Of a DNA stretch of 64,000 nucleotides, positions 41,247-53,183 are shown in pieces. Numbering within the stretch: position 1 is the stretch's first letter; the number at the start of each line of letters is the position of its first letter. The stretch spans positions 201,501 to 265,500 of the forward strand of contig BROG01000131.1 in the NCBI GenBank assembly GCA_030159075.1, given 5' to 3'. Position numbers and translations under genes: made by a program. Source of the DNA: Atrina japonica (Eukaryota; Mollusca; Bivalvia; Pterioida; Pinnidae). The notes beneath the pieces are model-generated. The model saw only the letters and a list, made by a program, of their open reading frames with translations, was not told the DNA's origin and ran no database searches.

Positions 41247-42850
41247 AATTTGGTGCTTTTATAAAATACAATGAACGTGTAAGCTACTTTGAATACAAAT
41301 ACATTTATTGTAATATTTAGGTTTTATTGTGTACTTGTATTCGACTATTTGAAGATGGATAAAGCGATTGCATGGAAAGTGCATGTATTGTTTATTTGAC
41401 AGTTTTTTTTCTATAATATCTATGGGGCAAAAATTCAGTGTTTTTTCCCATTTTGATGAAAAAGTTTCCAATTTGGTGTTGATACCATGACAGTAATAAA
41501 AAATATGTAATGTAAGGGGAAACTCACTTGAAAACGAGATTCTGTTACATTTGGATTTCCATGTGTACAAAATTTTTTTTACCAATTTGACACAAATTCA
41601 CATTAAAATTCCCAATGGCATTTTCTCAAAATTGACAGAAAAAGGTCGGTCTTACCAAATTGAACAATTCAAATAAAATGTTACATGGTTCAAGAACATG
41701 AGGTAAAACTGGACAAAAACTAAAGTAAAACATTTGGTAAGTTATAACTTACCACATAAATTATATTCATGTACTTGGAAGAACGTTTCTTTGCACTGTT
41801 ACCAAAACTGTGTTTCTGTACATTGTCTGCAAATAACACAAAAAAGCATTAAGTTCATTCAGTTCACTTGGTGGGTGTTTTTAATACCGTACTCTGTATT
41901 TCAAACATGCCGAGTTGTTAAAATTTGTATTTGGATATTAGCTTTTGAGTGGGGGAAAGGGTTGTTTTTTTTTCTAGATATATACATGTATTCATGATTA
42001 ATTGTGCTACATGTTAAAAAATGATACATTCATTGGTTCTATTTTCTCTTTTCATTACTTTCACTACAGACGTATTGATGTACAGGTACAATGTATGTGT
42101 AAAAAGAATGTAAATTATGAAGAAAACTGCATTCATGTTCTTTTGTACTTAGTAAATGTTTTGGTTAAACTCAGCCAGGCGTAAAAAGCATTTTTAAAAA
42201 CCGCATGCTATTCAAATCATTGAGTTGAGAAGTGATTATTTATTCAAAACACCTGCTGGATTGGAAAAATGAGTATATCATGCATGTAAAGATGTCTGCA
42301 CTACCAGACAACCCTTTTTTATATATAAATAGGTGATAAAGAAGTTTCATTTGATGTTATGAAATTTGTAGTGCCCTTTTGTAAGCAAAGATGTTATCAA
42401 GTATAAATACATGTATAATGTAGGGAGATGGCAGTTTCATGAACTACAGTTTAATAAACAAACTTATGTTCATAAAATACTGTATGAGTGTAAATTATCG
42501 GTATACCACATTTGTAAATTATAATTTATACATGTACAGGTCTACCAAGGTTCAGTCTGAATCTAAAATAATGCTTTCTATTCAAAAAAAAAAAATACAG
42601 CTGTACAGGTAAAACATTTTTGTCTTGCCCTAATTCCATGCATTATATATTGTATCACTAGCTATAAACTGAATATTTTGTGCCGAAAAGTAGCCTGTCA
42701 CCCGTTATGATCTACATGTAATTTAAATGTGTGTTTGTAAACATGTGCCAGTTTGTCTTGGTAGATCTATACAAGTTTATGTACATGTAGCTAGCGTTTT
42801 CTTTGAAAAACAACGGAGAATATATAGACAATTTGTAAATTGGACAAAGG
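41247..42850. other. Non-coding; one isolated satellite unit
   Basis: GTGCCAGTTTGTCTTGGTAG, then ATCTATACAAG at about 42747-42778, matches one unit of the array at 21388-22165. Nothing else recognised. Confidence 0.5.
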
Positions 42851-42860
42851 GTTAAATCCA

Positions 42861-43722
42861 TTGTGACTGATGGGACATTTGATGATTTTTCTCATACTAT
42901 TTATAAAATTATGAAGCTGTTATTCCAAACAAAATAATTTTTCTTACATTATGCCATAGAGGGTATGCAAATCTAACCAAAAACCATTAAACATCAGTGG
43001 TCATTTGATTCTGATTAACATGGTTTGGTTTCAAATAGCCTTGTGACCGATGGGACATTTCAAGACCATGCTTTTCTGCTTGACCACTATATCACATGAC
43101 TGATGGGACAAAAAATGTGACTGACGCGACGCTATTACCTTAAAACCTTTAACATTTGTTTTGATGCACATATGTCTTAAGTATTCCATACATTTACCAT
43201 AAACATGATAAATATTATCAAAACAACTCATATTTTAATCATTTTACATACATTATAGACCATATTTTCCAAAAACTCTTTGAGGTAAAGCAGTACCAGT
43301 AAGTACATGTAGTATAGTTAGAGGAACACAAGTTCTGTAATCCAGCAAACAATAGGCAATTCAAATTACAAAAGCAGTCCTGCCCAAGGACATCACAGAT
43401 TTATGAAAACTAGTTTGATAAAACACTTAAATCAATGTCAACTTTACACCCTACATGTACCACATCAACTTCAGCAGGTGTTGTGACTGATGGGACGATC
43501 AAAATAAGATTTTTGTATGCGTCTAGCACTGGGAATAAAAGACTGATAGGACCATTTTGTAAGAAATGTCACTGAACATACTGAAAACTGTGATAAACTC
43601 TTTCCTAATGACTGATCAAGTCCATTGCAGTTATAGATAAATGAAATGAAATCTGCTTCTTAAATCAACTGATTAGATTATGTGGTTTAAAAATGTCCAA
43701 AATTGTGACTGATGGAACATTT
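42861..43722. repeat. Irregularly spaced motif array TGTGACTGATGGGACATTT
   Basis: Exact or near copies at 42861, 43041, 43095, 43117, 43481, 43541 and 43703. The sequence between copies is not repeated. Confidence 0.8.
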
Positions 43723-44249
43723 GTGACATCACAACTTCAAGGTCATTTTAGGTCACGAGTCATTCATGACATTTAATTTTTACAATGCGTTATTGATACT
43801 TTAGGCTCTATGGATGTGAAACAGTTGACACTTTTTTTTTGAATGGGTTTATATGAAATGCCAGAAAAAGTTAAACTTTGCTATTATTGGGACATTATAG
43901 TGCGACACGAACACAGTATTAAAATACTGTTATATAAAAGGCCATAACTTCTGACTGAAGACCCCTGACTGAAGACCCCTATCATAGCAATCTTTCCAGT
44001 TTTGAAAACTAGAAACAATATACATGTATTTTCATTTTCTTTATATCAGTTGACTGGGAACTAAAACTGAAAAATTGGACTTGGGAGAAAATGTAACTTT
44101 TTCAAGGAATTGACCAAAGGCGAATTTCAAGCGCTTTTCAAATGGTGAACCTTTTAAATCTAGTTTTTCTAAAAAAAAAATTATATACATGTAGGATACA
44201 CCTTGCACATTTATTTTTATTGATAATAATATAATTGTATTGTTTATAT

Positions 44250-44400
44250 ACAGTGGAACCTGTCTTTTGAGACAGCTGTCATAAAATACTTTGGCTCGTA
44301 AGACCACATTCTGGAAACCACTTATATAAATAATCATTTATGATAGATAAAACTTCTTTTGAGAGACCACTTGTCTTGGAAGACCACATTTCAGTGATGC
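44250..44400. repeat. ACAGTGGAACCTG-type MITE, right end degraded
   Basis: ACAGTGGAACCTGTCTTTTG, then AAGACCACATTCTGGAAACC and GAGAGACCACTTGTCTTG, matching 23792-23960. Confidence 0.65.
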
Positions 44401-44619
44401 TGTGTATACATGTATATACACATCATGTAACAGTGTTCCAGCTAGTAATATGGAGGATTTGGGTTTTTCTAGGATTAACAGCTGATTTTTTATTATACCC
44501 CTACTTTTCACAGGTTTGTATAAGATTTATCTTATCGGGATTTGATTGTATGTTCATCCAATGATATTAGATTGTAGATATTCTTTAAAAAACCTTTATT
44601 TTGTACCTTTGGAAGGTTA

Positions 44620-44753
44620 GGAACTGAAAGTGATGAGTAATGGACAGGGATAGAAACTGGACCACAGGACTTACATGGTCTTCAGAGGATGGACCCCAAT
44701 CTCGGACCTTATCTTCATTCCACTCGCAAGGATCAGAAGATCACGAAATTGAG
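44620..44753 (+). CDS. Putative first coding exon of an unidentified gene (38 codons)
   Basis: ATG at 44640 is preceded by an in-frame TGA at 44634-44636, so this start is the only one in frame. The frame runs 38 codons to a strong donor GAG|GTAAGT (intron from 44754), ending in phase 0. The peptide begins MDRDRNWTTGLTWSSEDGP and is rich in S, D and E, like a disordered cytosolic N-terminus; no domain or signal peptide is seen. The acceptor is probably TTTGGAAG near 44624. The composition is more codon-like than its surroundings and no repeat covers it. I do not recognise the protein. The putative 5' exon at 32840-32965 is on the same strand. Confidence 0.45.
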
Positions 44754-45212
44754 GTAAGTCGGGATAGTTTTCTTTTCATGTTATCAATTAAAAATGTTCA
44801 TTCACAGAGTACCAGGCCATTTTAAAATTGGTATAGAGATGTAACATACACACATGTATACAGATTCTATGAGTGTTAGTTGATTATCATGTTGAGTGTT
44901 AGTTGATTATCATGTTTATCTAACTCGAGTTAGTTAATTTTTAAATTTGAAAAGACGCATGGTTTACTATTCAAATTTTGATAATTAACAAAAGTTTGAT
45001 AAACAGGATAATCAACTTACACGAGTTGTTGAATCTGTTTCTACCATACCTGAGAACTTGCTTAGTGGAACATTAGCCCAAGGCTCAAAGTGGCAAGTAA
45101 TTTTGTTGTATATGACAAATTCATGGTAAAATTCCCTGTTGTGTTGCCAGAGGCTTTTCCCCAAAATTGACAGAAAAAGGCCTGGTGTTTCCATTTAATC
45201 AAACGATTTTTC

Positions 45213-45262
45213 ATGGTCCATATGAGTGAAATATTCTTGAGTGGGACGTTAAACAACAATGG
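45213..45262 (+). repeat. SINE S2 tail fragment
   Basis: CATATGAGTGAAATATTCTT, then GAGTGGGACGTTAAACAAC. Confidence 0.85.
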
Positions 45263-45328
45263 TTTAATCATGTGTTATGGTAGAAATACATGTGTATATA
45301 TATACACATGTAATTACATACATTAGAA

Positions 45329-45517
45329 TATTGTTACCGGGTATGTCGAAGTTTGATGATTTGAAATTCCAGTTTCCACAAAGTTAAAAGACTGATCCCA
45401 CTTTTTGTGGTAAGTAAAATATGTTAATTAAAATTGAAGTTATTTTGAATTCCATATATATATCTCCAAGTAATAGGGTCGGTCCTGTGTAATTTGAGGT
45501 AACAAGGTTCCACTGTG
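45329..45517. repeat. MITE related to 41061-41246
   Basis: Left end degraded (TTGTTACCGGGTATGTCGAA); right end GAGGTAACAAGGTTCCACTG is clear. Confidence 0.7.
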
Positions 45518-46735
45518 TATTTACAATATCTAGCACATTCTCATGTCCACGAAATTCCTTATCATTTCGGACAAAAGCAAAAACAGCATTAAGTGCTTTC
45601 ATTGTTGAAACACATGAGTTTAGACATGTACATGTATGTTTGATAAATTAAAATTTTTATATTTTATTTCATTAAATTAGCATCCATTGAGAGAGAGAGA
45701 GAGAGAATAACACACCAGAATCTATTTTATCAGTCAGCTACTGTGTATTTGCTTTATTTTTTTTTCTAGTATTGTATCCATTATTATGTTGGAATGTTAA
45801 CAAATACATGTTGTTATGGAATTTGTAAAAACTATCGCAGATAAACGGTAATGTAATAGTGTTGGTGATGAACACTGAGCTGCAAATGTAAAACTCTTGA
45901 CTGTATAACATTTACGTTGATTTCTAATCAATCCTTTTCGATGATCTTTTTGAGCGTTGTAAGTGCATAGCCTCATGTGATAAAAATAGCATAATGTTTA
46001 CAGGGGGTTTCCAGATTTGTATCCTTGACCTACTTAACCTAAATAGTATACGATAACTTTATTTATTGCCCTCGGCTTTCCAATTGTTCGGGATTATTTT
46101 AAATGTTGCTGCAAAATTTCATAGGTTGAGACCAGAAACAAAAATTAAGTTAGGTGTAAATGTTCACGACGGTATTTAGTTTTATTTGGAAGGAAACTAT
46201 GGCCAAATTTATCATCACTGGTCATATAATAAAATCGATCTTCAAAGTTTTTATTTTCACATTTAATAGCATGTAACAATGGATTACCTAAATATAGGAT
46301 GTTCAGTTACACATTTTGTCTCTTTTACAATACCATTTAGTCACAAATTGCAATTTAAAATAGGAAATTGAAAACAATAGTTTTGCATAAAAAATTCAAT
46401 GAATATAAACATGTTTTTATGTAAATGTACCATTAACATAGCCAACATTACATGTATTTCGTTTACTTGTACAAACAGAAATTGTGTTGGCATTGTACGG
46501 GGAAAATTATCCCACACTTATCAAAAAGATTTTAGTTTAAATGATGGCACTTCAATAATGACATCAATGTACTGATACGACAGGTACAACTTTGATTATG
46601 TAATCATTGTAATGTGTTATTAATGTTTATACATGTATATTTTTACATTATCTGGATAGAGAAATGAGTGTGTAAATCAGATGCTTAATCAATTTCTAAC
46701 CCACAAAACTGTAATTGAAAAACCAATGTCCCATG
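45518..46735. other. Non-coding; short (GA)n only
   Basis: (GA)9 near 45690; nothing else recognised. Confidence 0.5.
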
Positions 46736-46739
46736 TCAC

Positions 46740-46910
46740 ATTAGGTGTCGGCACATTAAAGAAACCTCACTGCTCAATGACCGCAAGTGCCGAGCATAGG
46801 CCAAAATTTGAAGCCCTCCACCTGCATTTGGTGATTTCTCCATATGAGTGAAAGATTCTTGAGTTGGATGTTAAACAACAATGCAACAACAACAATAACA
46901 ACAATTGAAT
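46740..46910 (+). repeat. SINE S2, 5'-truncated
   Basis: GTGTCGGCACATTAAAGAAA, GTGCCGAGCATAGGCCAAAA and GATTCTTGAGTTGGATGTTA, then an (AAC)n tail. Confidence 0.85.
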
Positions 46911-47387
46911 ATTTGACGTTATTTTGGTTGACCAATTGACTGTAATGAAAAGTCAATGAATGCAGTGGGCAAATGCATTTAAAATACAGGTTCTGTAACA
47001 TTAAGGTTTACATATGAACTGTGCAAAATGTTTTTCCCAGTTTGACAAAAAGTCACATAAAAATTCCCAATTGCGTTGACAATGACATTTTCCCCAAATT
47101 AGAAGAAAAAGATCTGTACTCTCTCAGGAAATGTTTTGTTCTGCATTTCTTTCCTTTTAACAAAATTCTGTCAAACTTCCATTGTCAACATCATTAAGTA
47201 GATTCATTCTTTGTTGTAAATTTCAAAACAATATACTGTATTTTTTTTGTAGCAGTTATTTTTGTGATTAGCATATTACAAATCTGTAATATTTCTGTAA
47301 AGTCATGCCAATTTTCATTAATGAATGGAAAGATGAGATTATAAAATTTAAATATATAGTGGTTTGGAAAGAGAGGTTCCTTGATAT

Positions 47388-47653
47388 AGTAAAATCTATA
47401 TAACCTGGCAGGGCCGAGTCTTGTGAACCTTTTTTTTGACCTGAGTGAGTTTAAAGTTTAGGATATAAAGCCAAATTACATTGGCTAGAGTAATCATTCC
47501 AACTTGTCACCACACATAAGAGAGTATCCAGTGAGGAATAAAACATTTTTCACATGCAGCTTGTCATAACTGAAAAATCAATAGAATCATCCGTATGATA
47601 TTCAAAAGGTTACTCCACCCTGCCATCTTATTTGCATTGGATAATATTAAGAC
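47388..47653. repeat. About 270-bp dispersed repeat, copy 1
   Basis: Shares CAGCTTGTCATAACTGAAAA, GATATTCAAAAGGTTACTCC and AGGAATAAAAC with 51565-51840 in the same order and spacing. Confidence 0.8.
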
Positions 47654-47737
47654 CTGAAATGCCAAGTGATCTGGTCGTGGGCCAATCATGTCCTGTCTGT
47701 CCATGTCATTGTCTCTCTCTTTACTGCTGAAACTTAG

Positions 47738-47876
47738 GTGGATTAGCAGGTTACTTGCATAAAGGCTAGAGGTCGCTTCCAGGGTACATTGTAACAGGGT
47801 TTTCTCTACCACCATTAAAAACTGGCTGGCACCAAGTAAATTGTTGAGTGTGGCATAAATCCACATTAAAAAAATA
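47738..47876 (+). repeat. SINE S1 fragment (body)
   Basis: CAGGGTACATTGTAACAGGG, CCACCATTAAAAACTGGC and TTGTTGAGTGTGGCATAAA. Confidence 0.8.
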
Positions 47877-47879
47877 AAC

Positions 47880-49535
47880 CCAACAAAATGAAAAGGGACG
47901 AGTACTTGTATGTAAGTACCAGTACTACAAAACAGGGCCAAAACTAGGTACATCTTTTCAGCTTCTTCTTGTGAAGCAACAGTTGGATTTTGTTTAAAAT
48001 TAGTATGCATGATTCATGAAGATTGTTAAAGCTGTCATCGTAACTTTTGAACAAGTTTTGAATTGGAAATAAAAAAAATTATGATGCTTCTGAAACACCA
48101 CGATTTATTATTCCACAGGAAGACATTTTTGTTAAATGTTATCGATAGAAATTGGCTCACAATTCCGCTATAAAAGGCGAGGCCACAGAACGAATGTTAT
48201 TTCACACCTGTACTCCCAAAGCAAAACTATGGACAGATGATATATAATCAAAACATACACTGTACTCAAATCATAAACATTCTGCATTAATTTTTACATC
48301 AAAGACTTCAATAACGATACATAATAAATAGATTTTATAATTAGTTTAAATTCATTATTTTAGTATGTGTAAAATAATATTCACTTTGAATGTAGAAATA
48401 AATAAAATCCTACCAGCAATCTGCTCCCTTTTGTTATGTTGTTTACATAGCGTCACACACTTTGGTGTACTTGATAAAGTGAGCAGTCAGGTCGCGAACA
48501 CTTGACCAAAGACAAGGTTCCACTTCTCATAGTTTTACAAAGATGATAACAAATAAACATTAAAAGATACATAGCTGTGAAACATTGCTATCAATTTTTT
48601 TTTCGAAATGGATGCAAGTGGTCCTATAAAATGAGCTGAATGTTCAAATATATATTTCCGAGTTGACCTTGGTCTGACTTGTCTCTGATTCATTATTTCA
48701 GAAGTGAGGACATTCATATCACAACAGGTGGTCTGAGCTCCCGTTTGTTTATAATTTTACAATTTACTCATGGGGAATTTGGTATTATGTTTGATATTCT
48801 CATGTTTGAATTGATTAATTACATGCTTGTGAACTGTATATTAGTGGGTTAAATGTCCAGGTAGAGTAAATGATATCAATATTTATTATGAAAAAGTGTC
48901 ATGGTCCAAAGGTCAAGGTCACAGGCATTTAAGTAAAAACATATTGGTTTATTTTTTTGTCAATTTATTAAATTTTTCTTTTATACATGTATGTAATTTC
49001 ATGTCATTTGACTACATTACCTTAAGCCAATCAGTGAGTGTTTCTGGTTTTCGTAAGACTGCAAAATGGAGACAGACGACGTGAATATAAAAAATTATAA
49101 GTACATGTACATGTAGCCAGAATAAACGTCTCATAGATATGGAATTTTGTCATGTCATAACTTAGTGACGATGGATTTATAAATGTAAAAGATAAAGTAA
49201 GCATGTTAACAAATATCAGACGTCATCGATAAGAAATAGATGGTTAAAACGATCACTAAATCGCTGTGAAATTGTCACAGCATCATGCTACGAAGAAAGT
49301 ATATGGGAGGACTTCTGCCCCTGATTTTACAAAAAAAAAAATAAAAAAAATATTGCTTAAAATCAGGGCAGAAAATTCAGCCTAGAAGTATCCTTAGGTG
49401 AAGCTGCTTACAAAAAGGACCTACATGTAGTACTAAAAGGTGTTTCAAAGGGGCAAAAAAGTATCAAAACTTGGCTCATCGTTGCAAACCAATTATCACA
49501 TTTCTTTCAAGCTTTTAAGTCAGTATCTACAAAAT
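47880..49535. other. Non-coding, nothing recognised
   Basis: Open frames here have no domain resemblance; one isolated CAAAGGTCAAGGTCACAG at about 48907. Confidence 0.45.
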
Positions 49536-49537
49536 TT

Positions 49538-49561
49538 GTTCATAAATGCCTCATTTGGTGT

Positions 49562-49603
<42 letters not shown>

Positions 49604-49672
49604 TTGGTTCATAAATGCCCCACTTGGTGTGTGTGTGTGTATTTTTGTTCATAAATGTCCCACTTGGTGTGT
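49538..49672. repeat. (TG)n inside a three-copy minisatellite
   Basis: TTCATAAATGCCYCAYTTGG followed by (TG)n, three times; the longest TG run is near 49570-49600. Confidence 0.9.
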
Positions 49673-49689
49673 GTTTATTTTAGTTGCTC

Positions 49690-50650
49690 TCAGGTAAGTA
49701 TGGTGAGCATCAATCATTTAAAAGTAGAGAGTTAAAATGTTTTTATGCCAAAATGAAACTTTTTACCTGACTATCAGTGATTGAGTACCTTTAACAAGAA
49801 ATTCTCCCGTACCTAGTTTAGTCTCCAAGCACTGCATAATCTACTACATGTAGTACTATAAACATGTGACTAATCCAGCATTGGTAGTTTTATATTTGAA
49901 TATCTGCCATTTACTAATTCATTCGTGATTACATGTATTTGTAACATCTGTTTCAGGTACAGTTTATAAAATTATATATTTAACGATTCTAAGAGAAGGG
50001 ATAATTGTCCAGGTGGTGATTGTATGAATAAAAAAACAGGATTTGTAATTGTAATGTGTAGATGTAAAAAAAAATTCAAAGTAAAGGTCACTGGTGCTGT
50101 ACATGTAGCTTCTGTAATTGACACCTTTCCATACTACAGTTGTTCTAAGTGTATTACTGTCCATTCACATAACTTGGCGGGCGCAGTAAACTTTTTATTA
50201 TCATATAGATGGTTCTACTCACTTTTCAGTTAAGACAAGCCACACAGGAATTCCCTTCTATTCTGCACTATATACACAGAGGCACATGTATAATGACATG
50301 TAGAAACAATTACTCTCGCCAGTGTATATTTAATATTGTATTGCTGCATTACCCAAAATCTAGACCCGTCCAGGTCCAAAAAAGGTTAAAGAAACTCCAC
50401 CCTGTCAGTTTATATGACTTTGACTATAGCTCTGCAAAGCTCATTAGACCACCCAAGGGATGCAAGTGCATTACTGAAAAGATTCTACTTGCCTCTTTGA
50501 CATTTGTAAATCTGTTAGTCTTACTTGGACCTTTTCCCATCAGATTAAGTCAGAATCATACGTCAATATCTCAAAATATGGAGTAATTATTAGTCTTAAA
50601 TTTAAAGAAAAAATACAATGTACAAATAAAATCTGGATATTCCTCTCTTC
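49690..50650. other. Non-coding; one unexplained 125-codon open frame
   Basis: The frame at 50209-50586 is the longest non-repeat open frame in the 3' half. It shows no domain, no signal peptide and no splice context I can support, so I leave it uncalled. Confidence 0.4.
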
Positions 50651-50739
50651 AATCTATTCATCCCTGAAAAACAATGGACTCTTCTGTAAAGCAATGACTT
50701 AGACCAGTCCAAATGTGTCTTTAAGGGTGAATGGGTTAA
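50651..50739. repeat. 91-bp palindromic MITE, copy 3
   Basis: CCCTGAAAAACAATGGACTC and GACCAGTCCAAATGTGTCTT, ending GGTGAATGGGTTAA. The left terminus is mutated. Confidence 0.8.
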
Positions 50740-51560
50740 TTTTAAAACAGAATATGATTGCATAGTTTCATTTTGAACTTCTTATGCCCTTTTTATCGTA
50801 AGTTATTTTCCAAGCAGACCCATCACATCAGTGGGTGGCATTTTGAATGTTAAAACATTTGCCCCAGACTTTTGATCATACTTTTATTAGAGAAAAGTTC
50901 AGCAGATTCTATTTGTGACAAGTGGTTCTTTTATGATACTTCAGTTAGATTAAATCCTTTTCATATTTAACACACAGACAAAACAAATACATGCCTGTCT
51001 GCATAATATGAGACACACCAGTTACTACACTCACTTAATACTTTCAGCTGTCAGGTTAAACCAGCTGTGAAACTGAATTACGTGAGAGAAGACATGTATC
51101 ACAGACTCCCGGATACTTGTGGGGCTAGCATTTTACTGATATATTTAGCACATCCTGATCAATAATGCAATGAGAGCACAAAAGATCAATCCTCAGTATT
51201 TCCTATATGCTGCTATGCCAACCATACTACTCTGTACTATGATTTTAGTGAAGTATCAGATACTGAACATTGATAGAAGAATTTTCTGACACAGATTTTG
51301 TTGCGGTTGATAATTTGTTGGTTGTATTTTAGATGAAGCATGTTCTTGTATGATTGACACAATGCTGATTCATTCTGTATATCTATTTATCTCAATTGAT
51401 TGTTCAGTCAAAGTGATATATGTTAACTCCTAAGCATTTTACCTTGCAAGTCAGGCCTTTTCTATAGTTTACAAAGCCCCCCATTCCCAATGAAAATTTC
51501 ATGTTTTTTTCCCCTAATTTGGTGAAATAAAAACAATGCTGTCTGTTTAAAAAAAATAAT
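50740..51560. other. Non-coding, nothing recognised
   Basis: No repeat family or exon supported. Confidence 0.45.
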
Positions 51561-51564
51561 GTAT

Positions 51565-51840
51565 AGTAAAATCCATACAATCGACTGGGGCGTAGTTTTT
51601 TTTTAACCCTTTCATGACCTGGATGAGTTTAAATTTTCGGTAATAAGGCATAATATTAAAATTTCGCACTGACTTGAGTAACCGTTCCTACTTGACACCA
51701 TACGTAAGAGAAGATAGAGTAAGGAATAAAACGTTTTTCCCATACAGCTTGTCATAACTGAAAAGTGAGTAGAATCATCCATATGATATTCAAAAGGTTA
51801 CTCCGCCCCGCCATCTTATGTGAATTGGACAATATAAAGG
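51565..51840. repeat. About 270-bp dispersed repeat, copy 2
   Basis: See 47388-47653; begins AGTAAAATCCATACAAT and ends GAATTGGACAATATAAAG. Confidence 0.8.
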
Positions 51841-51978
51841 TAAAACTTGTAATATCATGCCGATTCCAAGCATTACAGTTGCTAAAAATTAACCTTTAAA
51901 ACATATTTTTATTGTGTGTTAACAAATACACCACCCACTTTGTCGAAGTATGAATAATATAAGCAAAAACAAATTTTT

Positions 51979-52673
51979 ACCCTACCATCAACAGATGGTG
52001 GGCTATTCATATGGCCCTGCATCCGTGGTCTGTCCATCCATCCAGAACAATTCTTGTTACCACTATTTCTCAGAAAGGACCAAAGGGATCTCCTTGAAAA
52101 TTGACAGGAAGGTTCCCCTTGAGGTCAAGTTGTGCACATTACATTTTCAGAGAGATCGGATTCCAACATGGCCGACAGGTGGCCATCTTGGATTTTGACC
52201 AAAGGAAGTTTGTTACTGCTACTTCTTAGAAAGGACTTAAGGGATCTCCTTGAAATTTGACAGGAAGGTTCCCCTTGAGGTCTAGTTGTGCATATGACTT
52301 TTTCAGAGAGGTTGGATTCCAACATGGCTGATATGTGGTCATCTTAGATTTTGACAATGGAAGTATGTATTTCTCAGAATGTACTGAATCAATCTTTTCG
52401 AAATTGATTATGGAGGTTCCCCCTGAGGTCTAGACATGTATAGTACATTTTCAGAGAGATCATAATCCATGATGGACACCTGTCAGCTATGTTGAATTCA
52501 TTGATTTTGACAATGGAAGTTTAGTTTTGCTATAATCTTGTGAAAAAAATATTTCACAGAAATATGGATTTAAGTTCAATGTTTAGACACAAAATAAGAG
52601 AAAAGAACAGTCTGTCATAGAGCAGACATAGAACATTTCATGGTGGGCGCCAAGATCCCTCTGGGATCTCTTA
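51979..52673 (+). mobile_element. Repeat family HC, copy 2
   Basis: Same layout as 36437-37190: 5' CCTACCATCAACAGATGGTG, internal TTTTCAGAGAGATCGGATTC, 3' ATGGTGGGCGCC, hairpin AGATCCCTCTGGGATCT, then CTTA before T. Confidence 0.7.
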
Positions 52674-53183
52674 TTTCAATTGATTTTGGTCTTCATAAAG
52701 TAACCCGATGTAAAATAAAGGTCATCTAAATACAGACAGGCTGTCTTACCAACAGATTGCTGATTTTGGTCATACAATGAGATATTTTTAGTAATAATTT
52801 TATTTTGCAATTATTCATCACATATTTAAAAACTGACAAACTCTTTTGTTTTTGTAACTGTTGCACATCACACCTAACATCACCTCACCTTACCTCTTCA
52901 CACCTGTTGGTGCATAAGGCCCTGATACACTGCAGCCATCTGTCTCTGTCTCTAGCAACAGCTCTAGTTGAAGCTCAACCGTTCCATCCAAGCATTCATC
53001 ATCTGTTGCACATAATATTATATAATTCTTTATCATTGTGAGAGAAAGACTGTAAATCCTTGTAAGCAATGGCTCTGTCCAAAAATGGAGATGAGCGGGC
53101 TTAACCTGATTCCAAATGATTTATTGATATTAAACATCAAAATTGTAGTTATGAAACATATTGATTTACTGTAGAGAGAATTA
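52674..53183. other. Non-coding; short CACCTCACCT-rich tract
   Basis: ACATCACCTCACCTTACCTC near 52880; nothing else recognised. Confidence 0.45.

Noticed and set aside
47564..48010. 148-codon open frame, minus strand
   Set aside because: Runs antisense through a 270-bp repeat and a SINE body; a chance frame in repeats.
49440..49697. Cysteine/valine-rich repeat protein
   Set aside because: Translation of the (TG)n minisatellite.
50209..50586. 125-codon open frame, + strand
   Set aside because: No recognisable domain, AT-driven composition, no flanking splice logic. The length is possible by chance in 64 kb.
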